DNA of 64,000 nt from Strigamia acuminata (GCA_949358305.1 OX442315.1:21354427-21418426), one strand, 5' to 3'. Shown: positions 27,235 through 42,205, counted from the stretch's first letter. Program-made: numbers and translations. The notes: a model not told the origin generated them from the letters alone.

Positions 27235-30200
27235 CTGTGTGTCGGAACGACGAGATGAAACTTATTTCAACGTCTTAAACCTGGAAATTAAATCAAAGTC
27301 AAATTAGAAAATTTAATTGAAAAAAACAATTGAATGAAAAATGTTTTAAATAAAAAAAAAATGATGTTTGTCTGGCACACTACATGATCTACACTTGTAT
27401 GAAACATTGATCCGTTGTTATTTTTATAGTAATTTTGTTTTATTAAAGAAAATAACATGAAACATTGCAAGAAATATTTATTTTCAAAGGAAATGAGTTT
27501 TCTGTTTAATTATCCGGAATGAAAAAGACGAACAATATCCTAAATACAGGTAATTTGCACTGAGCAATTATTTTTAAGCTATTTTAATAGCTGCGCCTTT
27601 ATTAAAAACCCAAAAAATAACAATTTTCTCGAGATAATAAACGTAGATTAAATTATATTGTCGTAAATAAGTATTATAAATTAATAAGGTATAAACGTTA
27701 TCCCCACTGCAAACATGGCCGAAATAAATGAGGCAATTTAAGTACAAACGGAAGTAGAGTGGAAGATGTAATTAACATGGTGGAATTTTCTTCTTAATGA
27801 CCAATAAGAAAAACATTGCATCATTTAACAAAATTATTTCAAATGGAATTTTACTTCAGACCTACTCGAGCTCGGAGCAATCTCATTGTTGATATATTAT
27901 TAAAATAAAAATTTTAACATTTTTTTTTGTTTCTATCTTTAAACGAAAACGAGGTTAGGAATCAGTTTCATGGATGCCGGTACATGAAAGCTAAAAGATG
28001 TCTTCCTTCATCTTTAATTATCTTCAATTCAGAGCACGAGATGAAATTGAAGTTCGACTCGCATCCCATGGTCACCTGAAATGGTCCCAAAGCCCCATCT
28101 CGCGCTCCTTTATTTATCGGGGATCTCATCACACGAACAATTATCTCGGGCGTCTCTCTCGGAGGCCCATGGGAGTATTTCAAGAGGAACGCGGGCCAAA
28201 ACGCGCCATTTGGGTGGGGTCAGGATGACAGCAACCCAATGCAGATAATGATTTTTTAATGAACGCTGGCGCCTCGGCTGATGCACGACCGCCAATAACC
28301 TTTGGCGTACCCCACCCAAGCACCAACCGGAAATTCAATTGACCAACACCACTACTTATTTTCAATGAATAAAACGCGCTTACAACCTTTCAATCTAGTA
28401 CCTGGCGAGTCCTAATGACGCCATTGTTTCTACATCAAAAGCGTTTAATACGAGCACCAGAAGTAATGGGGCTCGGTCTAATGATCATTGCTCGCGACCG
28501 GTGCTTAGCGAAATATTTAATTTCAGACTTCATCTATTATTTACAAGATGTACAAGTTTCCAAAGTATGTGTGTTTGATTAATCTAGCCATGCAAATTGG
28601 TAAACATTAAAAATCAATTCTGTGGACGCACGAAACGTTGGTTTTTGGAAATTAACAACAAAATTATAAAAGGAAAAGGAATAGCACTTATAACTACGGT
28701 ATTATAATAACTCAAGCCAGCGTGAGTAAACCGCTTTTGGTAATTGGTGTTGCGTTTTCGTACTAACCACTGATCAAAGCATGAATGCTTTTGCTGTAAA
28801 CATTTCTAGTTAACATTGTGGCCAGGGACGGATTGGCACTTAAAGTGGGCCGGCTCAATTTTTTTTACATGACAAAATTCGAGTTTATGTAATAAAATAG
28901 CAAAAAAATAACACGTAAAGTGTACAAATATTTTGTATTGTGTCTTGACTAACCAAAGTTTCAGACATAAATTTTAGAGAAGCTGGAAACCTGTAATGTC
29001 TTTAAATGTACAAATCTCTTCTCCACTAGACACTTCACACAGTTTTTCACATATCAGGTCATTTAGCGCTATTCCAGAAGCGAATGAAGTAGACAAATTG
29101 ATCAAGCACATTCAGTTTATAAAAAATGCATACAGTTTAATCAAAAACCATAAACCTAAATTAAATTTATTTTGGTTTGTTAAGTGTGTGCTGGATTGGG
29201 ATAAAAACGAGCAGAATTTAAAACGAAATCAAAGTGATTTATTTGCACTCCAAACATGACATAACAATACGTATAGTTGTAATTTTACCATTAGCAATGG
29301 TTGTCAATTTCGACAGGACTAACATCAATTCTAATATCAACGCTAACCTACAGTTCAAGTCTCACACTAAAAATGCATACATTTAACCATCATTGGAAAT
29401 TCTGGTGATAAGCATTAAAAATTCAAAATCTGAAAACTTCTACAAGCAAAACTAAATCCAGTAAAGGGAAGATAAACAGCAAGTTTAGCGGTTTTTTTTC
29501 TAAATAAATAAACCTAATAAAACCTAATTAATAATTTAATTACCTGAAAATTTAATTGCGCATTTGCATCTGTTTTAATTTCTGTTTTGCTTAGCCAAAA
29601 ACTCAAACAGAAACTGAAGCACGCGCACTTAGAGTATCTCCTGATGGGACCAGATGGAAATAATATGTAAACGAAGCGTTGTAAAATTTTACTAGGACCG
29701 CAGTCATGTAATTTATGTATTACATTTCCTAATCCCTCCGGACAACAATAATGGCTGTTTAATAATTAAAAATTCTTTCTTTTCTTTCTTTCTTTTTTAA
29801 ATTTAAAAATGGAAGAGTACTTTTTGGTAGGGTTTTCTAATTGCATTGCTTAAATTAAATTTATTTCGTGACATACCCTGAACTTATATTGTTTTAGGTA
29901 GAGAAAACATAATTAAATCAAGCTACCAAACTTTTAAACTTGGTCAACAGGACTACCAAGGTCACAACTCACCGAAGAACCAAACTAATTACAAGTTGTA
30001 ATGCCGTCAACTCGAGTCTCCAATACTGAATAAGTCATTCCTTGTTTGTCCATGCCATGCCAATGCCAACAACTCTTAATGTTATTAGAAAAATTTCATT
30101 TTCTAAGAGCCCACTTTAACTGCAAATGGTTACTTAGAAAATCTGGTTTGGCAATTACAATTAATATGCAAATCAAATGATTCCAATCGATTTAACGTTA

Positions 30201-33200
30201 GAGAAAACCGTCCTATAGTTTGTTCTTTACATACAAACCGAAGTAATAACCGACTAACAATTCGATGCAATAACAATACGGTAAAACGGTGATTAATCAA
30301 GATACCGCAACCATAGCGACCATGTTTGGACAAGCATTGCTCGGACAAGGAGCGCTCATACCCAATTTCCTGCTGCTAACAGCTTAGCAACTTTTATTAT
30401 TAATCATTAAAACGAGCATCATATACCGCATATATAACTGAACATTATAATTGAATAATGAACAAAGAAAATCCATCTCTATGCGCAAAGTTGTGCAATC
30501 AGTTATCGATGCTCGCCCTTTCAAATGTTTGTTTAACAGTTTAACTCGTTTAACCGAGTACTTTTTTGGCTTTTCAAACCAAATAATAAACGATAATCTT
30601 ATGTATATTTTGGCCGTTTAAAATATTCCCAAATGTCAAAGATTTTTATGTATTTTTTATGAATTAATCAAACAAAGCCAAACATACGAAACCAAAAGAG
30701 AAACTACTGACTCTGTAGGAAATGAGACCATTATTACCGTCGCCACTAAACGCACAACACGCAAATAAAACACATTGACGGTACGGTAATAAACAATAAC
30801 GGTAAACATTAACAAGGTCGAAGAAAATATCAAACTCTGCCTCGTAACTTTTAATGAAATATAAAATATGGGGTAAACAATACACTTCGTTCAATATTTA
30901 TAGGCGTCTGAAGTAATAAAATTTTTTGGCACACAAATACGCATGCGTAGTCATGGATGCGTGCACGATGAAAAGCAAAGTCAAAGAGAGGAACTCCAGC
31001 AGAGATGGAGTAGCTTTCGAAACGCAAACTTTGGAATAATACATGAGGAATATTCCCTCACGAATTTCTATTTGTTCAGAGTGATGTGAATTGGATATTT
31101 TGTGTCGTTACAAATTATGGATAGAAACCAGCAACAGACGGAAGAACAAGGTCATACGCCACGTCAAATGTCACAACAAAGTTACATCACATCAAACTTC
31201 AGATTGTCTTATTTACCTGAACTAAAAAAACGTTCTACAGAACACGAGACATGCCGCGTGGGTGTTTTCGGCCAAAGTGGGACGGAATATAGCGCGCATT
31301 CGCGCACACCGTTTCTAGTACAAGCACGCGGCGCCGAGCGATCATGTGTCCGTCTGGCGGCTCATACATCAACTAAGAACGACAGATGAGGCTCATGCTC
31401 ATCAGATTCAGTCGTTGATGGGGAATGTTGCAAATTGAAAAAAAGAAGTCATTTTTGGAAAAGTCATTTAGAAGAGCGAGAGAAATACAGGGAAAAAAAA
31501 AAAAACTTATTCCAATTAACATTTAAATTTAAAAGTTGGGAGTTGAGAATACAGAACGAAGGCAGATGGATTATTTTGATTGAAATTAAATACGGGAAGG
31601 ATTGGATGAATGGGCGAGTCGTCAATAGGAAAAAAATCAAAAAGTTCCTTTTCAGATAGAAAAAAGAAAGTTGGAAAAGTCAAGTCAAAGCGGTGGTGCT
31701 GACAGCCGCCGGATAATCTTTCATCACCACATACACATTTTCCTCCTACTTTTCACATAGCAAATCCAAAAGAAAACTCTGAATCCTCCAACCCAACCCA
31801 ACTATGACTTATTGATCGGCTCTCTCAGTCCTCTTGCACTGAAAGAAGAAAAAATTATCTGCGGGATAATAATAAAATATTTATTTTGTTCAAATAGTCA
31901 TCTTAAATGATTTAAAACTTACATTTTAGTTTTACGAATTGATTACCCACATTCTGCTTTGATGTAAGTATTTCAGATTACACAATTCCGGAAATAGAAA
32001 AAAATTAAGCAAAAGTTTGACAGAAACAAGTTTAAAATGTCAAAGGTATAAAAAATATTCAAGAAAATACACGAAAACAGTCTCTTTATTGGGTTTTCCA
32101 TTCCTTTTTAGACTGCACATTTTATCATGTGGAACTTATGGAACGAAAAGATTATTTTTAAGTGAAACTCAAGTTGTAAACGCTCACCGTCCTACGTAAT
32201 CCCTCAGAAAATGAAATGATACAACTGCAAACTTCGTATCAAAATGAAAACATATAAATAATTTTTTATTTGCCACTGCAAAAGGATAAATAAAAGTGCT
32301 AGAATTTAATTAAATCCTTCGGCTCTTTCGAAACAAATCATTTTAAAAGCGTCAATATTTATTTAAAATGTCACACAAATAGCGTCAACAGAATGTATTA
32401 TAAATTCGGATGCTAAGACTACACATTTCTCCGACACTCGTTCCAGGAGCCAATTTCTTCGAACACTTGCACGAAATTACCAACCGTAATAGGACCTGTT
32501 TGCTGACTCAAGATTTAGCTGCTCATGTCGTGTACACCTACTTCAATCAAGGCATCGATAAAACTAACCCACAAAACAACAACAACAGCAAAAAAACATC
32601 AATACAATGTTTCTGAAGATGGCATTCGAATAAAATATTGAAAACCGTGCCGTCAACCATAAATTATTTGAATTGACAAATTCAGGTGCCATTACACCAG
32701 TACACAGTCATCCGTGATTGGTCAAACCAAGCACAGTAATTGCTATGGCGACTACAACACGTGAGAGTGACAATTTATTCTCTCTTTTTTCGCCCGTTCT
32801 AGAAGTGTTCTGGTTTATTCGTTTCCATTATTGTTACACATTTTTTATTCCTCATTTTCACTCTTTGACGCACATACCATCGAAGCAAAATAAAGTCTGA
32901 CAGACACCATCTGTGGTCGACATTAAGCAATCGAAGCATTTGGGGAAAGGGTCGACCTGAGGCGAATGCTAAAGTGGAAACAAATGATCCGCCAACCACC
33001 ACGTGTATAGAGAGTTCAACGGACGAAACGTGCACCTGCAACCACTTCTTGGAATTGAAATATGGCGTCCAGCAGAAACATTTGCGTGCATTTCTCGACG
33101 CACATCATCAAATTTAAAATACATGACATTCTCTGCCTCCGCCCGTTTCGAAGGCACAAATTGATCAAAATGGATCTGTCTATCATTAATTATCTCTGGA

Positions 33201-36200
33201 TTGTGTGTTATTCCAATACTCAGGTGAATATGATACGATTGAGTAATTAAAATCCGATGACTCATTTCAACCAATTTCGAGTTTGTTTTCCACTGAGTCA
33301 GCACGTTGAAAACAAACCTATACCACGAAATCACTGTAGGCTGTAAAGTGACCACAAAGTGCGACAAACTCATTAATTATAGACTTAGGTGTGAAAGGGA
33401 AAGAAAGAAGAAAAAGTTTAAAATTGGTTTGGTTTGCGCTCAGCAGGAATGTGAAACGTAATGAAGAAAAAACAGGAAGCGAAAGAAAAGAAGAAAAAAA
33501 GTTAAAATTTGCTGTAGTGAGGTCTAGAAGCACCGTTGTCATGGTGATCCCATTTCGAATGGACACCAACAGAGTTGAGGAGGCAACATTCACGTGACAC
33601 TCGCTTAAAAATTCAATTTCCACGCACCTATCAATTCACTTGTTCGTATTCTCCGAGGAGCAACTCACGCCACGCCACGCAGTTGACATTCAACATGCAT
33701 TACCTTCGACAACAATGTGAAGAACAATGTTTGCTCGCAATTCCTACAATTCCGCAATTTTAATAACACGAGTTGTGCCCCGAAGCTTGACTGGCAAAAC
33801 GCGACAGAACGCACAAATTGAACTAAACGAGATTAATCGCCAGCAGGGACGAACAATGCATGTCGTGCGCTTGCGCAAAGCATCCTTTAATGATGATAAT
33901 TAGTTTGATAATTGTCAGTTGCAATCACATCGCCTTTAAGATTAAGTTAAACCGTCGAATCCCGCACAAGTACAAGATAAAAGCGATGTACAAACGTTAG
34001 CCAACTCCAGGGCGTTTCAGATCTTGGTACAACTTAAAGAGATAGAGATGTGATGACAAGTGACGTGGTGCGTTCAGACCACACACTTGATGAAAAGTCA
34101 ATGAAACATTTAAACGAGGTTAAACTAACTCAATTATCTACCGCAATTTGCCGAAGGTAGATCGAGTTCTAATTACCCTTGTAATAAAGCTCGGGTATTT
34201 TGCTTTTTTTGATTAATCAAATCACATGCAACAGAAATTCCCGTAATAATAACACTCAGTTCTGTATGCTTTTATAAAAGACTACTCACTTCACTGCACA
34301 CATGCCTTCAACAACAGATATAATGTTTTTATTTCGCTCGAGAGAAGAAAAACCAGGTTGCGCAAATTCCAGAAAGTTGCTGCTTCAAAGGAATGACTAC
34401 AGAAAAAGTAACTGTTTAGCTAAAAAAAAAAAAAAATTATTTGAACAAAAAAAAAAATTGAACGTCGCATTTGTACCACGTTTGTAAGCGAGAAGCGTAA
34501 AATGCGCCATAACCTCCCTCAATATTGATTGGGGAGAGAAGCAGACTAAACTCGCAATTATTCGAATTTAAAAAATGAATCTCACAAGAGGGTTAACATT
34601 CTTTTAAGGATACGATCGATTCACCGCCGTCTGTCAGTGGATTATCAAACAAACGTGGATGACAACAAATTCTTTTGTAATCTTCTTTATAAATCCAAAA
34701 GGAGAAAAAATTGTCTGTCCCAAAAGATTCCACACAAGTTTTTTTTTTAAAGAAACTTGGTAAAAAAGATGTCACTGCGGAGACACCGAAGGAAGATCAA
34801 GAAATATATATATTACCCATTGATTGATGAATCACGCAAGATCAATTACTTTGGGATTTTCCCCCCTCCAATTGTACAGAAGTTATTAACGTCTATTACG
34901 ACGTCAAAAAGAAATAAGAAAAAAGAAGTAGCAAATAGAAGATAAAGAGTACAGAGAGAGTAGATTAGAATGTACGACGTTTCATCTCGACGCCATACTG
35001 AACTCTGTAATACCAAGGGAAATAGAAATAATAAACCCATTAACAAAGTTTCCTTTTTTGTCCTTACAAAAGTAATAAGAAAGAAGTGTTAGGCTTAGAA
35101 ATAAAAAGCAACATATATATATATTTGAAGTGATGAATATCGAATTGAATGGTTCAGTTAAGAAATGGCAGCCATTAGGTAAGTAAAAATTTACATGAGT
35201 GTTTTATTTAACATATTTTACATAGGCGTCGCGACGCGTGTTTAACGCGTCACAAATTAGCAGGGGGGAAAATGGGTGGAGTCAGAACATTCCAATATTT
35301 GCTTAATAAAAAAAAATGCCAAAAAAAATGTGTATGACAGTTGGAAATAAATTTTTTTAGCTATGACAGATCGAAAACTGATGTGTCTGTGTATCGTGCG
35401 ACAGATTATGAATTCAAGTAGGTTCGGGGAAAATTTCAAAGAATACTTTAGAAAAGAAAAAAGGCTTTGCTAGCTTAGTATGAAAAATGCATACAAAATA
35501 AGGAATTGCATTCAACGCAATAAAATTGCTAATTATTAAACGAACACTCCGAAAATAGTAATTTTTTAAAAACATTCCGCGCCCATTATTATCCATTAAG
35601 TGAAATTTTATTATAATTAACTACACATTTATGTCTACATTAAAGTGACGTAGCAGCAAAAATATAGAATATCGATGCAAACATCGTGTGATGTGATGTC
35701 AGGACAACAAGTTCTCAGTAGAATTAATTACAGCACACTTCTCTGCACTGCATCACTGTCATACTAAAAAGCTAAGCCAACACTTCAAACATAAAAAAAG
35801 TAAAAACGTCTAAGAACAAAGACAGCAACAGCAATTGCAGCACATAACCAATCCCAAAACATAAAAACCAGGACTCCAATGTCCCCAAATCCCAACAGAA
35901 GGCACTTAGCACCATTGGAAGCACTGGTGACCCGGGAGTAACCACGAAGAGACAGTAAAACGCGCACCGCTTTCGTCCGTGTTTATGTTAATTGAAAAAG
36001 TTTAAAAGTAACAGCGCAAGAAAAGCAAAAGCGTGTAATAAAAGTCAGGAATATTTTGATATTATCAAGAGGATATAAAGTTCTGCAAAATGTTTTAATT
36101 TTATTCTGTATTTAAAATTGAAGATAAAATTGTAGATAAACCTGTTCAAATTGCATAGCAACAGAGAAATATAACGTTACAAAGCGAAACTTCGCACAAT

Positions 36201-38683
36201 ATCAGTTACAAAATCATTACTCCAGCGCACGTAGAAAAGCCATATACAAGGTTGGAAAGATGATGATTAAATGGAATCACACTCATCCTAGATAGATATA
36301 TTATAAAATAAAATCAGTTGTCCTGTCATCATTAGTTTTCTCTCGGAAAATTACACCCCAGAGCAACTTGGACCATCAAAAACCCAATCACATTTGCATA
36401 AACTTGCCACTGCTCACGATTTAATGCAAATAGAAGTGAACTCTATCAATTCGGTGCGTTGCTGCCTCAGGTGAGGATGGAGGGGTGCAGGAGGGAATAG
36501 AGGGGATGCAGGGGCAAATTAGTCTGCCACCAAAATTGGTTTGGCCAAAATGGGAAGAGAAAATATGAAAATATGGCAGCTTTTAAAACAGAATTTTCAT
36601 TAGGAATATTTTACTCGCTTTAAAATGTCACGAGGGCAGAAAAAATTGGTGGGAGAGAAATATGCAAAGTGAAAAACGAAGCGCGTTGTGAGCACGAGGC
36701 AACGAGCCAGGTGAGATGAGAAAATAACGCCAGGTGTGGATCAAAGTGTCAGTTGAAATTACATTCCTATTTCAAATTGTATTTCTTCAATTTTTTTAAT
36801 TTTTTTAATTATTATTTTGGTAATTTCTTATTTTTATTTTGCATAAAAAATGCATTTGGCTCTTCGACTCTTTAAAAAAAAATGAAATAAAGCGCCGTAA
36901 TATGGAAACAACGAGTTTTCCTTCCGAAATTCAAAATTCATAGTGCATTTCGTAATCGCAACACGGTAACAGAAGCAGAGTCATTCCATCACGTGTTGGA
37001 ATAATTTTACCGCAGTAATTCACCCTCAGACAAAATCCATTCCACATCTCAAATCCATTTCCGAGTTCCCTCTCCTCTCCATAAATGAACATCCCACGTC
37101 CCTGCTGGGTTGTTGCAACACCGTATAATATAATATAACAAACTACACACCACGCGCAAATCTTCCTATCCTCACTCTTTCGCACTTCATACCGTAGCTT
37201 TTACAACCTCGTTACTCATCACGGGGAGAAACTTAAGGACGATGACCGCGGGTAATATTCTGCAAAGCACAAAACAAACAAAATGCAATTCGAGTCAAAA
37301 ATGAATTTCCTTTCCTGCATTGCATTAAATGGATTTGGACGTTGTCATGACGACGAATAAAATGAATGGATTAATGTCAACTGATATCTTTCTTCGTGTT
37401 GTTTACAGCAAACGACGCAAACGGACGCAAATTGCTACAGTGGAACAAGATTTAGAAGCACACGCAAGGCACAAATATCAGCCAACTAAACTATTTTCAT
37501 GGCCATCTAAACGTCTCAGGTGTCTCCTCTCCATCCTTTATGGCCGACAGAATGTCCTCGGGTGCCCATCATCAACACGCTAACTTCAACTCAAGTCTAT
37601 TAACGCTGCAAAACTTTGAAATGTAACGTGAAAAACATCCCTGAGCTACATTAATGCAACTTGACTTCAGCTTCTCTTCAATTATTCCTTGTTTTTCTTT
37701 TTTAAATTGAACACACCAACTAGCATACATAAATATGCATGTAACTTGCAGCTGGTCATGCAAATTTCCATGTTTATGTTTTTCTTAAGTTACAACTCCA
37801 CTGATCACTCACTACTCGAAAGTTTGTATTTTCACAACCACTCAGCCATGAGCTAATATAAAACCACATGGAAATGAGACTCTAGCTTAAAGAAAAACCT
37901 TTTTTTTCCAATTTTTTTCTCAATATAGAGCACTGTGCCTAGTTCTAATAAAAGTCAGCCAATCGGAGTGCCGTCCATCATCAAAACCAACCACCATGAT
38001 CATACTTTTGGAAGAGTGAGGGACGATTGCGTGGCCTCTGGTGATATGGGGTCCCAAAGGGCCACGCTAGAGTCCCTGATAATTTAAACTTTTCCGTGAT
38101 TTAGTAAAGTCGTAACACAACACGATTACAACGTCTAGAACTCTACGTTTTATTTGTTCGAATGCACAAACACAGATCCTTAGAGGCCCCAACATCACTA
38201 ACTCAGAGCCCCAAAAAGTGCGCCATCTGGAAGGGTATTTATTTACTTCTGATGACTGATATATTTGCACAGCATGGAATAAAAGTCTTAAACCATGATG
38301 GAATAGCGCAGGAAATGAGGCATGGCGAATCTAATGGCATTTTCAAAAAATCTGATGATAAAATGTGAACGGAAAAAAAAAAAATCAATTTGAAGCATGT
38401 GGAAGAGACATCAACTTCGTCTAGTAATTTGTGTTTGTTGCAGACTTTCAGGAACATGTGTACAAATAAATAATAAAGCGACCTTGAAGATGACATTCAA
38501 CAGTCATATTCGAAAACACCATTATTGGATTTGCTGTGCCCACTCCATCATTTTATTAAAAGTCAACTTCGAGTTTTTAAAATAAATCTTCATTTTCGGT
38601 AATTTGTGTTTTCAAAAATTCAATTTTTTCGAGTGCTAGAGAATATATAGATATATAGAAATGAATAAAAACTGTCAACTTAC
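27235..38683. other. Non-coding stretch, probably complexin 5' intron
   Basis: I see no supported gene, RNA gene or intact mobile element in these 11.4 kb. A short sequence at about 28826-28850 (CAGGGACGGATTGGCAC) looks like one end of an hAT-type transposon, but no matching inverted end is evident. The rest is AT-rich unique-looking sequence with scattered short frames. Confidence 0.45.
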
Positions 38684-38758
38684 CCGTCGAGGCGACACTT
38701 CAAACTCCTACCAGGCGATGGTGATGGTGGTGGTGTTAATAATTGTATTTGTGGCACT
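38684..38758 (-). other. Candidate non-coding exon upstream of complexin
   Basis: A 75-nt segment on the minus strand is bounded by a strong acceptor and a strong donor. The acceptor has a CTAAT branch-like motif, a long T tract and then TTTTAG. The donor is CGACGG followed by GTAAGT. The likeliest role is a 5' UTR exon of complexin, 11.4 kb upstream of the start-codon exon. One frame is open across it (a PPPSPSPG-containing stretch), but that frame is out of phase with complexin's coding exons and has no start, so I treat it as non-coding. It could also belong to an unrecognised gene. Confidence 0.42.
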
Positions 38759-40716
38759 CTAAAATTTAAAAAAAAAAATTAAATTAGAAAAAAAGATCAA
38801 GGAAAAAAAAATGCAATTATTAAAAAAGTAGGACAGCGAGTACGTTGAAACGAAACCCTCATTTGTTTAATTTGAATTATCCTAATTAAAGGAAAAAACT
38901 TTAATTACTGAATGTATGTGACTTAAGACGGTAGACATAAATCAACGCCTACTGATCTCCGCCAGATAAACGCAGGCGCGTGCCAAAATGATCGTTCCAT
39001 CGTTTGTAACGGGGAACAATGGTAGAGCGAAACGGTGCCCGTCATCACGAACAACAAACTAAACTAAGCACTAAATTAGATAACGACTGTCAAACCAAAT
39101 ATTCAAAACGCTTCCGTGAAAACTACTTTCTATAATTCGCAGAATTCACAAACGCATATTTTAAACTCCACCCGGAAATAGAATTAAATTGACACACTGT
39201 TCGGCACATCAATTTCCATCGCCATAATGCTATTATTTCACCCATGTGCACACATAATCACCTAAGAGCGAAAAAAATAATGAAAAAAATAACTAATCAG
39301 GACACATTTTCAGGTGAGATCGAGACGTGGATTTGAAAATCTCTTCTCCACATGCGCCTTCATTAATTTCATCCCATGAGCACTTAATACCCCAACCGAC
39401 AGGAGAAAGACGGCAAGACGCGGGAAATCTCGACTCCTTCCCTTATCCAAGTGCCACATTATTAAAGCATCGCGCCATTCTCCCCCTGTCGCGGCACTTC
39501 TGGCGACCCCTGCAGACCGCGCTTAATTCCTGTTTACATTGCAAGTCAGCTGACACTGACATTAGTCCTGTCTTATCGATTTCACAGAATCGCAGTCACT
39601 CTTTACGCTTAAATAATTCAACCACTGGTTACGTCACTGCATCTGCCTACACCCACGTACGAGGTGTGAGAAAAAGGATCAAAAATCCTACACGAGCGGC
39701 CAGCTACTTTAATCTCCTTTAATCTAAGGACAAAGCCAAAGCTGATTGGATTTGGCCACCATCGGGGCGCCCAATGAATGTAATGAATAGGCCACCACAC
39801 CTAACCCTTAGGCAGCGGGTTTGTTCGACCGGAAGTTGCTCTAATCAGCGTCCAGAATGCTCCAACGATCATCAAACTTGCGGTAACCTCAAGTTGAGTG
39901 AAGATTTGCAGAGGTCTGGAATTATCAAAACATCGTGGCATACGCTTCCTAATTTATTCGCTAATCAATTATGGCTCGAGAGAGTTCTGAAAATCGCTCT
40001 TTTCTTGAGTTGCTCGAGTCATGGTCATTACTCTAATTCTCCGCTTAAGTATTCTGTTTACATTCATATCTCCAGCAAGCCTAAGCAAACTTAAACCCAA
40101 CCTCACTTCTCAAAGTTTAAATAAATATTTAACGAGTTAATGAAAAATGAATTTAGGTCACGTTGATACTGAAAATTTAAATATCGGGAAATTATTTTTT
40201 TTTTTCTCTTCTTCTTCTCCTTTCTTTTCTTCTTTCGTTGCGTATAATAAGAAGAATAGACGCGAATCTCAACGATGTTATTAGATAAATGAGTGGAAAA
40301 TGGGGAGACTATAGTGTGCTGTGTGATTGGCAGAATAATCAACGTTGTGTGATGACGCATAGCGAAAATTATTCTGAAAGCATCGAGATCCCACATCCTT
40401 TATTTTATTATACAACTTTTCTCTTATCTTTGGTCGAAAAGTTCCGTTAAACATTTCACCATGAACGCCGTCCTCTTATCAGCACGAACGATAAACGCAC
40501 ACGTAATATATTTTTATTGCTATTTTTTCCTCCGCTTTGTTTTGTTATTGTCGCAAACCTCTAAACAAACATTCTAGCTCATCTGGCCACAACGTAACCT
40601 TTATTTTCTGGTTTAAAAACAAACAAGCGAACAAGACGAAACAATCGAAGTGCAATTGACACAACAACGAACGTTTGAACTTGAAGAATCGGATCTATTT
40701 CTCCCTTTTGCCCATC
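38759..40716. other. Non-coding stretch left of the retrotransposon
   Basis: No gene is recognised. A 131-codon plus-strand frame at 39327-39722 has no family features or codon pattern to support it. A pyrimidine tract of CTT type lies near 40191-40233. The sequence ends in ACTT, the duplicated target site of the LTR element. Confidence 0.4.
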
Positions 40717-40720
40717 ACTT

Positions 40721-42205
40721 TGTTGCGTTCCTGGATGTTCCCAAAATATATGATAATAATAATTGCACAGAATATTAATCTAATTCAATGCAAAAGGTCC
40801 CGGTATTCAACCTGTGGAAAGCAGTTGAATGCCGTAAAAGGTCTTCTATCGGGTTTGGCAGTTAAGTTGGTGTCTAGGGGTTTTTTGGCTGTGGTTTTTG
40901 TGTCTAGGGGTTTTTTTGGTAGCAAATGCAATAATAACAAGTAATTTAAAAAAGGATAAACAGTTTTATTAATGTTAAAATTAAGGAGTAATAGGTTTAC
41001 ATGAAATAAATAAATGATTAAGTGAATATTGCTAAAGTTAAACAAGGAAAGAAGAGAAAGGCGCGAGAACAATGGAATTGTTCGCGCGCGCGGAAACAAT
41101 AGGTTGAGAAAATGGCGGCAACGAATCGCCGTGAAAATTGGTGCAAATGCACACAACCGGGCGCGGAATCGTGAGATTTCGCGATGTGATTCGGCTGTGG
41201 AGCCAGAATCGTGGCCAGCTAAATAGCCAGGCCGGGGTGGAGAATACGAGGTGTGAACCCTCGAGTCGAAACGGGAAATTCTCCGTTGAAAACTCACGAG
41301 TCCAACTGGCGTAGTTCGCACTGTCGAATTCGGTTTTCAGGTCCGTTTCTTCTCGGCAAATTATCGTCGTCGGCAGGTCGAGCGTCGAGGTTTCGTCGGC
41401 TTTCGCGCGTCGTCCCTCGTCAACTCGGCGGCTGGCTGGCGTCGATCTTCAACGTATGTTGATCGAATTACCGTCGTCGGTGGCTAGCGTCGAGGTTTCG
41501 TCGGCTTGGCGCGCGTCGTCCCTCGTCAGCTTGGCGTCTTCCAGGCGTCGGTCTACGATGGCGTGTGTACGTTTATCTTCGGGCGGCGGCGGAAACAACG
41601 GTTGCTCGGTCCGTTGCACGTCGACTTCGTCGTCCGGGAAGGAGTCACTTGATGCGGATGGGCATCAAGCAAATCAGTTGAATCTTTGCAATATCTCACG
41701 GATCACGGACAAAACAGTGTTTTTGGTTTGAACAAAGCTGTGTCGGTGTGAACGGTGTGAGGAGGAGGCAAAGAGTGAGTAATAAACGAATTTATTACCC
41801 AAACTTTGGCCGGAAAATCGGCCGAGTGCGCATGCGTGGCATGCACCTGGCACACTTCGTGCCTGGCAACTGTGCAAATTAGGAGCTGGCCATAGCAACC
41901 CCCCAATTTGGCAGTTAGGTTGCCATGGCAGTCCTAACGGCTTCTGTTTAACAGCCGAAAGCACTTGGCAATTGCAAATAAAATGAGTATTTTATTTGCA
42001 CAAGCAAGCAAAAATATGTAATTATTTTAACAAATAATTTATTAAAAACACTAAAATAAATTGATTCCTTAAATTACCAATTTCTACTATTTCTAAATAA
42101 TTAAAGGGACTGTAAAACAATTTATTTAACACATTAAATAGATTAAATTATTAATTTCTTATACTCCAAATATTCCAAATAAAAGGAACATTTGAGATCA
42201 CAACA
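40721..42205 (-). repeat. 3' LTR of the retrotransposon
   Basis: This is the left-hand LTR copy, the same 1485-bp length as its partner and apparently identical. It begins just after ACTT (40717-40720). On the minus strand it follows the purine tract at 42206-42216, as a 3' LTR should. The CpG-rich centre includes the tandem duplication with units starting near 41365 and 41472. Confidence 0.9.

Noticed and set aside
39327-39722. 131-codon plus-strand open frame
   Set aside because: No recognisable features and no good splice or start context.
40785-41321. 178-codon frame in the LTR (repeated at 47125-47661)
   Set aside because: It lies wholly within the LTR and duplicates with it. The composition is that of translated repeats, with no motif, so it is probably chance.
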